Source: Alkalicoccus halolimnae
GTDB taxonomy: Bacteria > Bacillota > Bacilli > Bacillales > Salisediminibacteriaceae
Assembly: GCF_008014775.2 (NCBI RefSeq)
Contig: NZ_CP144914.1
Location: 2,418,001 to 2,482,000, forward strand
Reading direction: 5' to 3'
Length of the DNA stretch: 64,000 bases
Below, piece after piece: positions 9,634-18,391 of the stretch. The notes beneath the pieces were generated by a model, which saw only the letters and a program-made list of their open reading frames with translations, had not been told where the DNA came from and did no database searches. Numbering within the stretch: the first letter of the stretch is position 1; every line of letters begins with the position of its first letter. Position numbers and translations under genes: made by a program.

Positions 9634-10311
9634 TTACTCATCGATCGGCCACATCGTTTCGTTGTAGGCCATATCCCAAAACATGTATTCAAACCTTGTC
9701 GTATTCAGAAAAATTTCTTCCAGCTTCTGCAGTTCCGCTTCAGACGTATCCGCCGTTAATTCATCCAGCAGATCGATACACCACCGGGCTGTCTGCGCAA
9801 ATTCCTCCGAGCTGTACATACGGATCCATTCTCCATAGAGCGGATGGTCTGCGGCTCCTGGTATCGCCGCAAGCTCTCGGCCTATTTCCCAGTAACTCCA
9901 GGCACACGGAAGGAGAGCGGCGACCAGATCGCTTAAAGAACCGTTCTGCCCGGCATGCAGCATGTAATGAGTATAAGCGAGCGTAACCGGAGAAGGAGAA
10001 GCTTCTTCCAGTTCTTTCTCCGTAATATCAAATTTTTTCGCATACTGCCGGTGCAGCTCCATTTCTTCGTTCATGGTCACATCAAGCAGAGCCGCAAACC
10101 GGCCCATTGTTCTTACGTCCTGTGCCTTCGTCGCGCCTATTGCAAACAGTTTCGCATATTCAATCAAGTACAAATAATCCTGAACCATAAAAAAGCGGAA
10201 CTTCTCTTTATCGAGCGTACCCTCTCCCATTTCCACGACGAAAGGATGGCTGTGGTTTTTTCTCCAGACAGGCTGCAATTTCTCATAGAGTCTTTCGCTG
10301 AACTTCGTCAT
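9634..10311 (-). CDS. tenA: Thiaminase II / aminopyrimidine aminohydrolase TenA
   Basis: A 225-residue TenA/PQQC-fold enzyme that hydrolyses aminopyrimidine breakdown products of thiamine for salvage. It carries the family signatures HPFVVEMGEGTL, FFMVQDYLYLIEYAK, the Glu/Cys-containing segment ALLPCAWSYWEIG with the active-site cysteine, and the C-terminal EYMFWDMAY. The start is the ATG at 10311 preceded by GGAGGAG; a TTG six codons earlier overlaps that ribosome site and is unlikely. The ATG overlaps the stop of the upstream ORF (ATGA), so translation is coupled. A TPP riboswitch leads the unit, so expression should fall when thiamine pyrophosphate is plentiful. Confidence 0.92.
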   Translation of the reverse strand: MTKFSERLYEKLQPVWRKNHSHPFVVEMGEGTLDKEKFRFFMVQDYLYLIEYAKLFAIGATKAQDVRTMGRFAALLDVTMNEEMELHRQYAKKFDITEKELEEASPSPVTLAYTHYMLHAGQNGSLSDLVAALLPCAWSYWEIGRELAAIPGAADHPLYGEWIRMYSSEEFAQTARWCIDLLDELTADTSEAELQKLEEIFLNTTRFEYMFWDMAYNETMWPIDE

Positions 10312-10715
10312 AAAACAAGCTCCTCCCAATTATTTTTTATATGGCTCCAGTTATAAATAAAAGAAGCCATCATCTTCAAAAAATCCAGAAGTTCCTGTGC
10401 GGGAATGGATTCATTGACAGCACGGGCTTCCGCCAGCTCCCCCGGACCGAATAACGCGTAATGCCTGCTTCGGCCAAGCGCCATCTGGAATCGTCGGCGA
10501 TACAGCCCCCGGGACAGACCGCCTCCGCCATGAATCATCTGCCGCCAGTTTGTGTTTGCATCATGGTAGGTCTGCGGATCTTTAATCATGACCGAGCCGG
10601 TGATGAGGTCCTCTTGTCCCTGAATATGGAGACTGTCTGCTGGAGTTTTTCCTTTGACAACAGCGTATCTTCCTTGGGAATAATTTCTGTCTGCACAAAA
10701 AAACTTCTTCCGCAA
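10308..10715 (-). CDS. Unidentified ORF between TPP riboswitch and tenA, start unresolved
   Basis: A frame of up to 135 codons ends by overlapping the tenA start. I do not recognise the family. Visible features are a His/Gly-rich stretch MIHGGGGLSRGLYRRR and a helical C-terminus. The only upstream in-frame start (TTG at 10715) lies inside the riboswitch terminator hairpin. The next one is ATG at 10589, with only a weak GAGG well upstream. So either translation starts at a non-canonical codon or this is the 3' remainder of a gene that lost its beginning. Its place under a TPP riboswitch suggests a thiamine role for the ancestral gene. Confidence 0.4.
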   Translation of the reverse strand: MRKKFFCADRNYSQGRYAVVKGKTPADSLHIQGQEDLITGSVMIKDPQTYHDANTNWRQMIHGGGGLSRGLYRRRFQMALGRSRHYALFGPGELAEARAVNESIPAQELLDFLKMMASFIYNWSHIKNNWEELVL

Positions 10716-10728
10716 AAGAAAGAAGTGG
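10697..10728 (-). terminator. TPP-riboswitch expression-platform terminator
   Basis: On the minus strand CTTCTT and AAGAAG pair and seven T follow, about 60 nt after the aptamer. The upstream arm can alternatively pair with the GAAGAAGTGG next to the aptamer's 3' side, giving a terminator/antiterminator switch. Confidence 0.65.
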
Positions 10729-10783
10729 TAAAGGCTATGAAAAATTAAGTTTGTAAGAGAAACTTAATCGTTCCAGCCACTTC

Positions 10784-10870
10784 TTCCCTACGCTAGTATG
10801 AACTAGATCAGGTGAATAAGGGTCAAGACAAAAGTCTCTCTCAGCTGTAACACAGCTCCCCCAGAGTGGT
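10784..10870 (-). ncRNA. TPP (THI-box) riboswitch
   Basis: On the minus strand the conserved elements appear in order: GGGGGAGCTG, GCTGAGAGAG, GACCCTT, ACCTGATCTAG, and CTAGCGTAGGGAAG. These are the universally conserved pyrimidine- and pyrophosphate-sensing helices of the TPP aptamer. It precedes the ORF-tenA unit, with a terminator between, so ligand binding should cause premature termination. Confidence 0.93.
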
Positions 10871-10880
10871 AACTCAGTTG

Positions 10881-11192
10881 TTATATATGTTGAACTTAAT
10901 AATTAGGTTCTGTTTCTGTAAACAGCCGATTTCGTTTCCATGGGGACGCTTTCCGGGCGGGCCGGCCTCAGCTAATCCCTTCCTTCCTATGGTCGGGCGG
11001 GATGGATCTTCGACTCGACCTCATTTCGCCCCGGAGCCGCCCCATGGGCTCTGCATCGGCCTGTCCTTCTTTTCCGTTCTACCGGCAAAAACGTTCTGCC
11101 GTTCAAAAAGATAACACCCTTCTTTCGATAGGGAAGACCACTTTCGTCGTCATTCCTTCTATCTATATAAATATTAAGTTCAATTTATATAG
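10881..11192 (+). mobile_element. Family B MITE-like element, complete copy 1
   Basis: A 312-bp non-coding element bounded by imperfect inverted termini. The left reads tatatatgttgaacttaat and the right attaagttcaatttatata. Inside are 'tttccatggggacgctttcc' and a GC-rich palindromic body. It is closely similar, in opposite orientation, to 39490-39806. No target-site duplication could be defined and there is no transposase frame, so it is non-autonomous if mobile. Confidence 0.75.
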
Positions 11193-11329
11193 TTTAGTTT
11201 TATCACAGTGGAGATCGGGTGGCAACCAGGTTAAGGTTTTAATAATTTCAATGTTGGTTCAAAAATTTTTGGATGGAGTAATAAAAATCAGGGTATGGTA
11301 AAGTTGCTACTCCTCCCGAATATAGGTAT

Positions 11330-11370
11330 AAAAAAGGGGCCTTCCAAAGCAGAAAGCCCCTTTTTCGTAT
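11330..11370. terminator. Bidirectional-type terminator after uspA-like gene
   Basis: AAAAAGGGGC pairs with GCCCCTTTTT around a short loop. T runs occur on both strands. It closes the minus-strand UspA gene ending at 11375. Confidence 0.8.
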
Positions 11371-11374
11371 GTTT

Positions 11375-11827
11375 CTATTTAACTTCCGTCTCCGTACGTA
11401 CGATCAACACATCACAGGCAGCGTTCCGGGTAATGTGCTGCGAGACACTGCCAATGAGAAAGCGTTCTACGGCGTTTAAACCGGTAGCTCCGGTTACAAT
11501 TAAATCCACGTTATGCTTTTGGGCCACATCTCTTGCAATTTTCACTTTTGGAGACCCGTAGTCGAGCACCACCGTGACATCGCTGACCCCTTCCTTTTCA
11601 GCAAGCTCTTTATACTCATTCATCATGCCCATCGCATTCTGCTCAGCTTCAGAAAAAATAGTCTGGTTATAGTGACCCACGGCAGCGGCCGAACGGGTAT
11701 CGACGATGTGAACGAGCAGCAGCTTTGCATCGTGGTCTTTTGATAATAGGACAGCTTTTCTAAACGCACGTTTGGCTTCGTCCGATCCGTCTACCGCAAC
11801 AAGGATGGTGTTATAACGAACTGTCAT
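11375..11827 (-). CDS. Universal stress protein, UspA family
   Basis: A 150-residue single-domain Usp. It shows TILVAVDGSDEAKRAFRKA at the N-terminus and the ATP-binding signature DLIVTGATGLNAVERFLIGSVS, close to G-2x-G-9x-G-S/T, with the C-terminal strand DVLIVRT. It is therefore likely an ATP-binding, dimeric cytoplasmic stress protein. The ATG at 11827 follows GAGGAGGAG. An in-frame start 12 codons upstream overlaps this site and was not chosen. Single-gene unit with its own terminator. Confidence 0.9.
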   Translation of the reverse strand: MTVRYNTILVAVDGSDEAKRAFRKAVLLSKDHDAKLLLVHIVDTRSAAAVGHYNQTIFSEAEQNAMGMMNEYKELAEKEGVSDVTVVLDYGSPKVKIARDVAQKHNVDLIVTGATGLNAVERFLIGSVSQHITRNAACDVLIVRTETEVK

Positions 11828-12241
11828 ACCAATCTCCTCCTCGTAAGTGAGATTAAGTTCCAAATAGCAGCATAAGATACCTTATACTATTGATTATCTC
11901 ATGTTTTTCATATTGAAACCATATAGATTTTTCCTTGGACTGTAAATTATTAAAGAGCAGGACCGATCCTCTTTATATGGGAAAGAGCCCTGGACTTTAA
12001 CAGAGCTTTTTTTAATTGCGAGGCAGCATTCCAAATCCAACTGAAGTTGAAATAGAACATCTAAGTGATGAATGATTATTTTCAATCGGTCCCCTTTTAT
12101 AGTACTCTTTTTCACATTTTAATACATTTTAGATAAAAAGACTTATGAAATAAAATATAATACATTTACACAAAAGGTAAAATATCCCTTCTTGTTCACT
12201 TTAGTGAATGGTACAATAGTCTTATAGACCTTTTATAGTGA
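11828..12241. other. Intergenic region with repeat fragments
   Basis: No gene supported. The 13-base string ctttaacagagct near 11994-12007 matches the right terminus of the family A element. 'aaagagcagga' near 11953 resembles the right part of family B copies. These look like eroded element ends. Confidence 0.4.
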
Positions 12242-12336
12242 ATGCACACTTATTTAAAAGTAAGGACGCAAAGCTATAGGGACTAAAGATCTTTCGGGAT
12301 CTATGCCTGTAACTTAGAAGATAGTCAGGCATGACC
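12242..12336 (+). ncRNA. Cyclic-di-GMP-I (GEMM) riboswitch-like RNA
   Basis: GCACACTTATTTAAAAGTAAG forms a 6-bp hairpin (CUUAUU with AGUAAG). It is followed by GGACGCAAAGC and GGGACTAAAG, the conserved joining segments of c-di-GMP-I aptamers. A second hairpin then ends in AGTCAGGC. The GCAAACC segment of typical members is GCACACT here, so this is a variant. It ends 54 nt before the start of an SLH surface-protein gene, a typical regulatory target for c-di-GMP. Confidence 0.68.
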
Positions 12337-12390
12337 AGTACATTGTTGTGTTTTTTTGATTTCAAAATCTGTTTAAAGGAGAGTGGAAAG

Positions 12391-13761
12391 ATGGGTAAGG
12401 GAAAACTCGCTTTTAGTATGCTGCTTGTATTTTTGCTGGTTACTAGTTTCAGTGTTTCAGTGTTTGCAAATGAGGCTGGCCATGCTGCTGATGACCGAAT
12501 GGAAATTGAGTTTAATTTTGAGGATGCTGAAGAAGCAAAGTGGGCTCAAGGGTATATAGGAAAAATGCAGTCAAAAGATGTCGTTAAAGGGTACAGGGAT
12601 GGAACATTCAGACCTAATGCGCCTGTCAAACGCATCGAAGCCATCATTATGGCTGTTCGTTTAATGGACATGGAGGAAGAAGCACTTGAGAAATCTCAGG
12701 ATACAAAGCTTCATTTCAAAGATGATCAGCAAATTCCTTCCTGGGGAAGAGGCCATGTGATTGTCGCTTTGGAGAATGGTCTATTTGATGCAACAGAAGA
12801 GGAAATTCAAGCGCATGAACCCGCTTCAAGAATGTGGATCGTAAATTTACTAATCAAAGCTCTTGATTTAGAGTCAGAAGCTCTAGAACAAATGACTGAA
12901 ATTCCTGATTTCAAAGATTCTAACTTAATCCCAGCAGGATCAGTCGGATATGTGAATGTTGCGATTGAAAACGACCTCATCACTGGTTATCAAGATAATA
13001 CATTCCGTGCAAATGATAATGTGACACGAGGTGAAATGACTGCTTTATTAGACCGGACAAATGATGGTTTATTAGAACAAGAAGGTGCTGTAACCGTCCA
13101 AGGAGAAATAACAGATGTTTCGTTCTCTGACGATGAGCCTGCAAATGGAACGATATCCATACAAACTTTTAACGGAGAAGTAGTAACGTACTCGATATCG
13201 TCTGATACATTGATTCAATACCATTCGAGATTTATCCAGGCAGATCAGCTTCGGACAGGGGATATAGTGACTGCAGTTGTTAACAAGGGTACAATCGTAG
13301 AAGCATACCTCGTCGATAAAAACATGGTAAATACAAACACGAACATTGTAGAACTAGAGATAGAATTAGAGCAGGAAGATAAAGAGATGGAGATAGAATA
13401 TAAGAATAAAAAAGGTAAACTGGAAGCAGAAATTGAAACTGAATCAGATGGTCAGGAAAAAGAAATTAAAGGTGAAGCAGCGATTGAACAAGTAGAGAAG
13501 CTGCTGGAACAATTAGCATTAACACCTGGATTATCTGCTGATGTGATTGTTGAAAGACTATTGCAAGCCCTGGAAATAGAAGAAGAAGCACTTGAAGAAC
13601 TAGAAATTGAAATCAAATTTTCTGATGGAACGAAGATTGAAATAGAGTTGGGAAATGAAGATGAGAGCGATGACGATGATGATGATGATGATGATGATGT
13701 CGATGACGATGATGACGACGACGACGACGATGATGACGATGATGACGATGACGACGAATAA
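12391..13761 (+). CDS. SLH-domain surface protein with poly-aspartate tail
   Basis: A 456-residue exported protein. A signal peptide (about 1-26) ends near SVFANEAG. Three S-layer-homology repeats follow (about 50-95, 110-160, 172-225), with GYRDGTFRPNAPVKRIEAI and GYQDNTFRANDNVTRGEMTALL clearly visible; the second is degenerate. SLH modules bind pyruvylated cell-wall polymer. A beta-rich segment (about 235-315, VQGEITDVSF...) and a Glu/Lys-rich coiled region come next. The protein ends in about 30 almost uninterrupted Asp residues encoded by GAT/GAC, possibly a calcium-binding or halophilic surface tail. The ATG at 12391 has AAAGGAGAG; an open extension upstream lies within the riboswitch leader. 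Confidence 0.88.
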   Translation: MGKGKLAFSMLLVFLLVTSFSVSVFANEAGHAADDRMEIEFNFEDAEEAKWAQGYIGKMQSKDVVKGYRDGTFRPNAPVKRIEAIIMAVRLMDMEEEALEKSQDTKLHFKDDQQIPSWGRGHVIVALENGLFDATEEEIQAHEPASRMWIVNLLIKALDLESEALEQMTEIPDFKDSNLIPAGSVGYVNVAIENDLITGYQDNTFRANDNVTRGEMTALLDRTNDGLLEQEGAVTVQGEITDVSFSDDEPANGTISIQTFNGEVVTYSISSDTLIQYHSRFIQADQLRTGDIVTAVVNKGTIVEAYLVDKNMVNTNTNIVELEIELEQEDKEMEIEYKNKKGKLEAEIETESDGQEKEIKGEAAIEQVEKLLEQLALTPGLSADVIVERLLQALEIEEEALEELEIEIKFSDGTKIEIELGNEDESDDDDDDDDDDVDDDDDDDDDDDDDDDDDDE

Positions 13762-13819
13762 GAAAAACTAGCAAAGAAAGGCGAAACGAGTTACATTTAT
13801 GAACATGTTTTCGCCCCGG

Positions 13820-13864
13820 ACTGTAGACAAGCTCCTTGAATAGGTGCTTGTCTACAGTTTTTTT
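13820..13864 (+). terminator. Strong Rho-independent terminator
   Basis: CTGTAGACAAGC pairs with GCTTGTCTACAG and seven T follow, after the SLH gene. Confidence 0.9.
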
Positions 13865-13888
13865 GATATATAAAGTTTGCGTCGAAGG

Positions 13889-13985
13889 AATAGAGTCAGG
13901 AATATGCGGTTTTATAATACTATACTCTCTTCAAGAAATTCACGGGAGGTTTTCTTAAGCGTTGAAGTGATTCATGCTGGGCTAA
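13889..13985 (+). repeat. Repeat C, copy 1
   Basis: Blocks 'agagtcaggaatatgcgg', 'ggttttcttaagc' and 'ttgaagt' recur in the same order and spacing at 18803-18900. There is no coding potential. The rest of the gap to 14440 holds only short unsupported frames. Confidence 0.65.
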
Positions 13986-14440
13986 AAAAAACTGAAACCA
14001 TTTTAAACGACTTTTAAAGACCTATTGGAGCTATACGATAGAAATAACAAAGAAGGAAATGAAAATCTTCAAAGTTCTACGACTTCTGTTCCCCATGTAA
14101 CACGCTCTCACGCGAAAGCTTTTTAAAACGCCAGACAAGAAGCTGCCAACGTTTTACGTTTTCACCCATAAAAAGAAGGCCGGGCCATGCTGATCAAAAA
14201 ACAATATGAATCCTTAAATATAGAGTTAGAATGGATACGTTCATACCCGACTCTTACAGGACTTCTATCATGCCATCCAAGACATCTTCTCTTGCTGAAA
14301 GATGCCCTGCAGTTGAAATATCTAATAACCCAGGATAGTCCTTTATTTCTTTTTTTACGCACTATCTTAATATTTCACTGAATTCATCTATCGTTCGTTC
14401 AAAACTGTGAAAACAAATGTCGATTTTCCAAGTTTATATA

Positions 14441-14902
14441 TTAATAAGTTAGGAAGTATAATCCTCCTCCAATAAGCAGTATACAAAGGTAAAATAAAAG
14501 AACATGATTTGTATTCTTCCCCTTATTGCTCTCTTCATGAGTGGTATATAAATACCTGGTGATGAAAAACTGCAGGATCGTGAGTCCGACCAAACTTATG
14601 AGAGTATAAATAGCTCTGTGACTAAAAGCTTCCCCTTGTTTAAAAGTACCAAGAAGAAACGCTCCCGGTAAAATAAATAAAAAATAGCCGGTCTGTTTAT
14701 AAATATTGTTCTCAAGAACAGCATCAGTTGTTTTATTATGTTTAAATAGGGAAATCATGACTAATGTGATAAGCACAATGCTGCAGGTGAGCAATAGGAG
14801 CGTATATACAATATGGTCTGTGGAGTAAGCCGGTGCGATTAATAGGAGGAAACCTAATCCATAGGCACCTTCTTTTAAATAATAAGAGGTTTTCTCTGAC
14901 AT
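14441..14902 (-). CDS. Small integral membrane protein, unknown function
   Basis: 153 residues with four predicted membrane segments (about 14-30, 33-52, 70-88/98-113 and 132-150) and a lysine-rich loop. I do not recognise the family. It is divergent from the small membrane protein starting at 14953; the 50-nt gap must hold both promoters. The ribosome site is weak (AGGGAT about 9 nt before ATG). Confidence 0.65.
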   Translation of the reverse strand: MSEKTSYYLKEGAYGLGFLLLIAPAYSTDHIVYTLLLLTCSIVLITLVMISLFKHNKTTDAVLENNIYKQTGYFLFILPGAFLLGTFKQGEAFSHRAIYTLISLVGLTILQFFITRYLYTTHEESNKGKNTNHVLLFYLCILLIGGGLYFLTY

Positions 14903-14952
14903 TTAATCACGATCCCTGCGATCGATTGCAATACGGTATAGGAGGAATAGAT

Positions 14953-15288
14953 ATGGTTTTACCCTCTCAGGGAGGCAATAATGAACTTGAAAGTATGATC
15001 CGGAAAGTCACGGGCAGAAAGAAATTCAAAGATCGAAAACCAATATTCAATATTCTCGATATTTTGATTTTACTAACCTTCATTGCTATTCCCGTGATTT
15101 ATAATACAAACCCTGAAATGATCATAGACCCGTTTGCTGCATGGATATTTGTATTAAGCTTTTTTTGTTTTAAGCAGGCTGTAGAAGGTCACGTGGAAGG
15201 ATTTAAATACCAACGAATTGCTTTTCTCATTATGGGAGGCGCTAATTTACTATTTGCCATAGCATTTTGGATAATCGTTAACCAGTAA
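14953..15288 (+). CDS. Small membrane protein, unknown function
   Basis: 111 residues. A charged N-terminal 35 residues are followed by three hydrophobic segments (about 35-52, 61-78, 92-109). The start is the ATG preceded by GGAGGAATAGAT; the longer frame upstream overlaps the divergent gene and is not supported. Family not recognised. Confidence 0.65.
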   Translation: MVLPSQGGNNELESMIRKVTGRKKFKDRKPIFNILDILILLTFIAIPVIYNTNPEMIIDPFAAWIFVLSFFCFKQAVEGHVEGFKYQRIAFLIMGGANLLFAIAFWIIVNQ

Positions 15289-15441
15289 ACTCTTTCAATT
15301 GCATGCTGATAGATTAATGGTTCCCCCCCGCTCCCCTATGGTCAGTAAATGAATCTGCTGAATGTTGACTATGTAGATCATCAGAAGCGCACCAGGTTAT
15401 TTTGTTGCCATGCCCCTGTTTAAAAGAGCATCCTCTATTTC

Positions 15442-15897
15442 TTAAGAGCGTTCGAACGCTGCTTCTTTTTTGGAGAATTTCAGTACTGTTTTGCTAACGA
15501 GTCGTACTGCAAAATAGAAGACGAAAAAATTAAATAAAAAATCGATCAAATTAAAAGCAGTAAAACCGCTTTGTGGATTATGGACAAGATATTGTGCCGG
15601 AAATCCATAATTCAGGCTGTTTCCTTCTATGTAGACGCCTAATACTGGTATAAAAGCCATCCCAATCGTCATTACAAAACTTATAAAACCTCCATTTTTA
15701 TAAACCCTCATATCTCCCTCGAATAAATAGACACCTGTTAACCCAATAATTAAAGAAACTATAATCACTGGAACAAAAAATTCAGGGCTGGCAATGTTAT
15801 ACATCCTGCCATCAAAAAACATAATGAGAAGAAGCGTACCAATAACATACAAAAATTTAAGATACTCTATCTTCTTATTTCCTTTCTCTGATTTCAT
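15442..15897 (-). CDS. Four-helix membrane protein, unknown function
   Basis: 151 residues with a basic N-terminus (MKSEKGNKKIEYLK), four hydrophobic stretches (about 14-31, 38-58, 71-90, 119-137) and a basic C-terminus. A GGAGGG ribosome site supports the start. Several unrelated small membrane proteins cluster here (14.4-16.6 kb) without a recognisable pathway. Confidence 0.65.
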   Translation of the reverse strand: MKSEKGNKKIEYLKFLYVIGTLLLIMFFDGRMYNIASPEFFVPVIIVSLIIGLTGVYLFEGDMRVYKNGGFISFVMTIGMAFIPVLGVYIEGNSLNYGFPAQYLVHNPQSGFTAFNLIDFLFNFFVFYFAVRLVSKTVLKFSKKEAAFERS

Positions 15898-16176
15898 TTA
15901 AATCCCTCCGAAAATAAACCAATTGTTATTTAATTACCTGTATTACAGGCTGATTTTTCACACTGGATGGTTACTTCTTAATAATAGCCTCAAGTATAAT
16001 GCCGGGTTAAATATCCCGCTGCTTCATCTGGTAATTGTTGTATGTTAAGCTCAAAGTATAAAATAGTGGAAGATAAAATACAAATTTTCATTGAAATCCC
16101 AGTAATAATTACTAAACAGGTGCGGAACAATTAAATAAGTTGACCTCTAGTGGAGAATGGAGCTGAATGTTTATAA

Positions 16177-16605
16177 ATGACTAAATCGAAATTTTTTCAA
16201 AGAATATTTACAGCATTTCTATCCACAATCGTTTTCGCTGTTCCAGTAGCAGCTTTTAACTATATACCTCCCGCCCAGCAGATGGAAAGTACGGTATATT
16301 CATCATTTACAGAGTTATTTTTAATGTATGCTGCCTATTCTCTCGTTATCTTTTTACTGGGAGGCGTACCTTTTTCCATCATTGTAGATAAGATAATAAA
16401 CAAAAAGGGGTTAAACAGTAAGTATCCTGTATATGTTTTAATCTACACATTAGGAGGGATCGCAATGAACATATGGTTTTTCCTCGCATTATTTAATCCA
16501 TACGGCGTTGTCTGGGATCACAGCTTAACGCTCTTATTGATGGGCATTGGGGCATCGCTTATCTTTTTACATATGTCATATCTCACGAACAAGATTATTA
16601 ATTAA
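16177..16605 (+). CDS. Four-helix membrane protein, unknown function
   Basis: 142 residues with hydrophobic segments at about 10-28, 45-68, 84-105 and 115-133. The fourth contains GIGASLIFLHMSYL. The start ATG has only a moderate site (GGAG about 14 nt upstream). A terminator follows at 16806. Family not recognised. Confidence 0.6.
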   Translation: MTKSKFFQRIFTAFLSTIVFAVPVAAFNYIPPAQQMESTVYSSFTELFLMYAAYSLVIFLLGGVPFSIIVDKIINKKGLNSKYPVYVLIYTLGGIAMNIWFFLALFNPYGVVWDHSLTLLLMGIGASLIFLHMSYLTNKIIN

Positions 16606-17058
16606 GTTTTAAAACTGAGTTCACGGTATTGGTCACAGGTATTCATAGAATTAATACTATCTGTGCCGGGGTGCTGTTTGACTGGACAATGAACAACACC
16701 GCATTGATTATTGCTGTTTTTGAGTTGGAAACTTCCTCAGTTTTTATCAATTCTGGAGTTAAACTTACTATATAATTGGGTAATAAAGAGCCAGCTCATA
16801 AATCAAAAAAACAACCGCGCTCTATAAAGAGGCGGTTGTTTTTTTGATTTATTGGATTCATTCAAGATGCAGTTCAAGTTTTAATCTTCAATTGTTTTTA
16901 ATGTAGCTGCCTCACATAGCTTCGAATAAACCGCGAGTAATGAATTAATACAGAGAGAGCTGAAGGAAAGTCTGGCCAAGGAATCTACTATGAAACAAAA
17001 TGAAGTTCTCTGCTTTTCAGAATCATTATAAGAGCAGCCCGACCTTTGATAAGCGAAC
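16606..17058. other. Intergenic region with terminator
   Basis: AACAACCGC and GCGGTTGTT (16806-16848) form a hairpin with a T run on the plus strand and an A/T flank on the other. It can end transcription from 16605. Nothing else was recognised. Confidence 0.6.
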
Positions 17059-17331
17059 TCACTCCCTTATGACTTTTGCTGCCTTAAAACTTTTCCTTAA
17101 ATTGGAATTTAATTCAAGATAGCGTACCCCTTTTTCTGTGAGACGACAAATTCCAACAAATTCGGATATAACAGCATAAACACCCTGAATATAACCATCG
17201 ACTTTCAATGTTTTCATAAAATAGAAATGCTCATTATACGTCAAGTCAAGTTCTTGAGGACTGGGAGTATTCCCATGATCAACCTTATTCAAGAATACAT
17301 ATTTCATTTTTTTTCTGTCAGCTTCATACAT
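17059..17331 (-). CDS. YjcQ-family winged-helix protein
   Basis: 90 residues resembling B. subtilis YjcQ. It shows the KVDHGNTPSPQELDLT block, then YFMKTLKVDGYIQGV and the typical C-terminal LTEKGVRYLELNS. The family adopts a winged-helix-like fold and is widespread in Bacillales chromosomes and prophages, with no proven function. AGGAGGG precedes the ATG. No phage genes are nearby, so a prophage origin is not indicated. Confidence 0.78.
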   Translation of the reverse strand: MYEADRKKMKYVFLNKVDHGNTPSPQELDLTYNEHFYFMKTLKVDGYIQGVYAVISEFVGICRLTEKGVRYLELNSNLRKSFKAAKVIRE

Positions 17332-17443
17332 AAAAAACCCTCCTTTCTTCCCTTCTTTTTCAGCGATGTTGATTGCTTTTATGAAAGCATTTTAGAATAG
17401 GATTTATCATATGCTTTCATTTACCCCGTGCCGCAAAAAATAT

Positions 17444-17902
17444 TTAGTAAGATGCAACAGCTTCTTTCAGCAAAAAGTTATAATTAGGCTTCGTAAACTG
17501 TTTGTCTTTTTCAAAAAGCGACACTCTGTTTTGCAGATGGATATACGTTTGAAAAAGTTTGGTTGTCTTAAACGCGGCTGATAAACTCTGTTTATAAATT
17601 TCTTCCGTGTTGAGGGAGGCAGCGATCGAAAAATAGAGAAGCATTTTAGGACCTGCTTCCATTGTTGGGAAATCTAGAGCTATCAGCATTGCTTCATTCA
17701 TTTCAGCCATTAAGGGATCTTTATTTTGTAAAGAATAATGGAGCCATTCCTGCGGATATAGATAAAATCCGTAAAAGGGAGCGATGCTGGCCACTTTTTC
17801 ATCTTGTGAAGCCTGCCAAAGCAAGTCCTGTAAACTGTTTGGAGATCGATTGAGTGAGTGTATCATTTCCTCACATACGGCTGAACGCATAGAATATTTC
17901 AT
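17444..17902 (-). CDS. Hypothetical protein
   Basis: A 152-residue, largely helical cytoplasmic protein with no membrane segment. I recognise no domain. AAAGGAT before the ATG and its length support a real gene. It is transcribed toward the YjcQ-like gene 112 nt downstream and could share its transcript. Confidence 0.6.
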   Translation of the reverse strand: MKYSMRSAVCEEMIHSLNRSPNSLQDLLWQASQDEKVASIAPFYGFYLYPQEWLHYSLQNKDPLMAEMNEAMLIALDFPTMEAGPKMLLYFSIAASLNTEEIYKQSLSAAFKTTKLFQTYIHLQNRVSLFEKDKQFTKPNYNFLLKEAVASY

Positions 17903-18391
17903 ATTAACATCCTTTCTTAAATGTAATTGTCTGCCTGGTGTTAACTAGACGTAATATTCAAAAAATTAACATTAGTATTAAACTAAATTTATGTTACTTG
18001 TTGTGATTGCTGCTTGAACCGTCTCCAGACAGATAATTTGATAATAACTACATGTCACAAGAAACTATGTGAAGTTATTCACTTAATTGAATTCGAAAAT
18101 GTTATATTAAAAAGCTTTGACTTCCTTATTTGAAGTGAAAGACAAATGAATGGAATGACTTTTTAAATTGATGAAACTTATGCATATTATTTCTATCTGT
18201 AAACATATACTGCTTTTTAAACAACCTATTTTTAAATTTTGATTCTATATTAAGTATGGACTCTTTCAGCCATAAGTCAATCTTTTGAAGAAATCAAAAT
18301 ACTTAAGACCATGTAATTTATAAATATATCCTTTCGCCTAAACAAATAATCTCCTAACTTGATTGATTCAACATTTTTTCCTTTACACTTA
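17903..18391. other. AT-rich intergenic region
   Basis: No gene, RNA or repeat recognised before the family A element that starts at 18392. Confidence 0.5.

Noticed and set aside
13660..13760. GAT/GAC repeats that might suggest a microsatellite or CRISPR
   Set aside because: They are codons of the poly-Asp tail of the SLH protein, in frame; there are no spacers.
14187..14381. Overlapping 64-66 codon frames on both strands
   Set aside because: Neither has a ribosome site or conserved character.
17059..17331. Prophage remnant suggested by the YjcQ-like gene
   Set aside because: No integrase, structural phage gene or attachment repeat nearby; the family is also common outside prophages.
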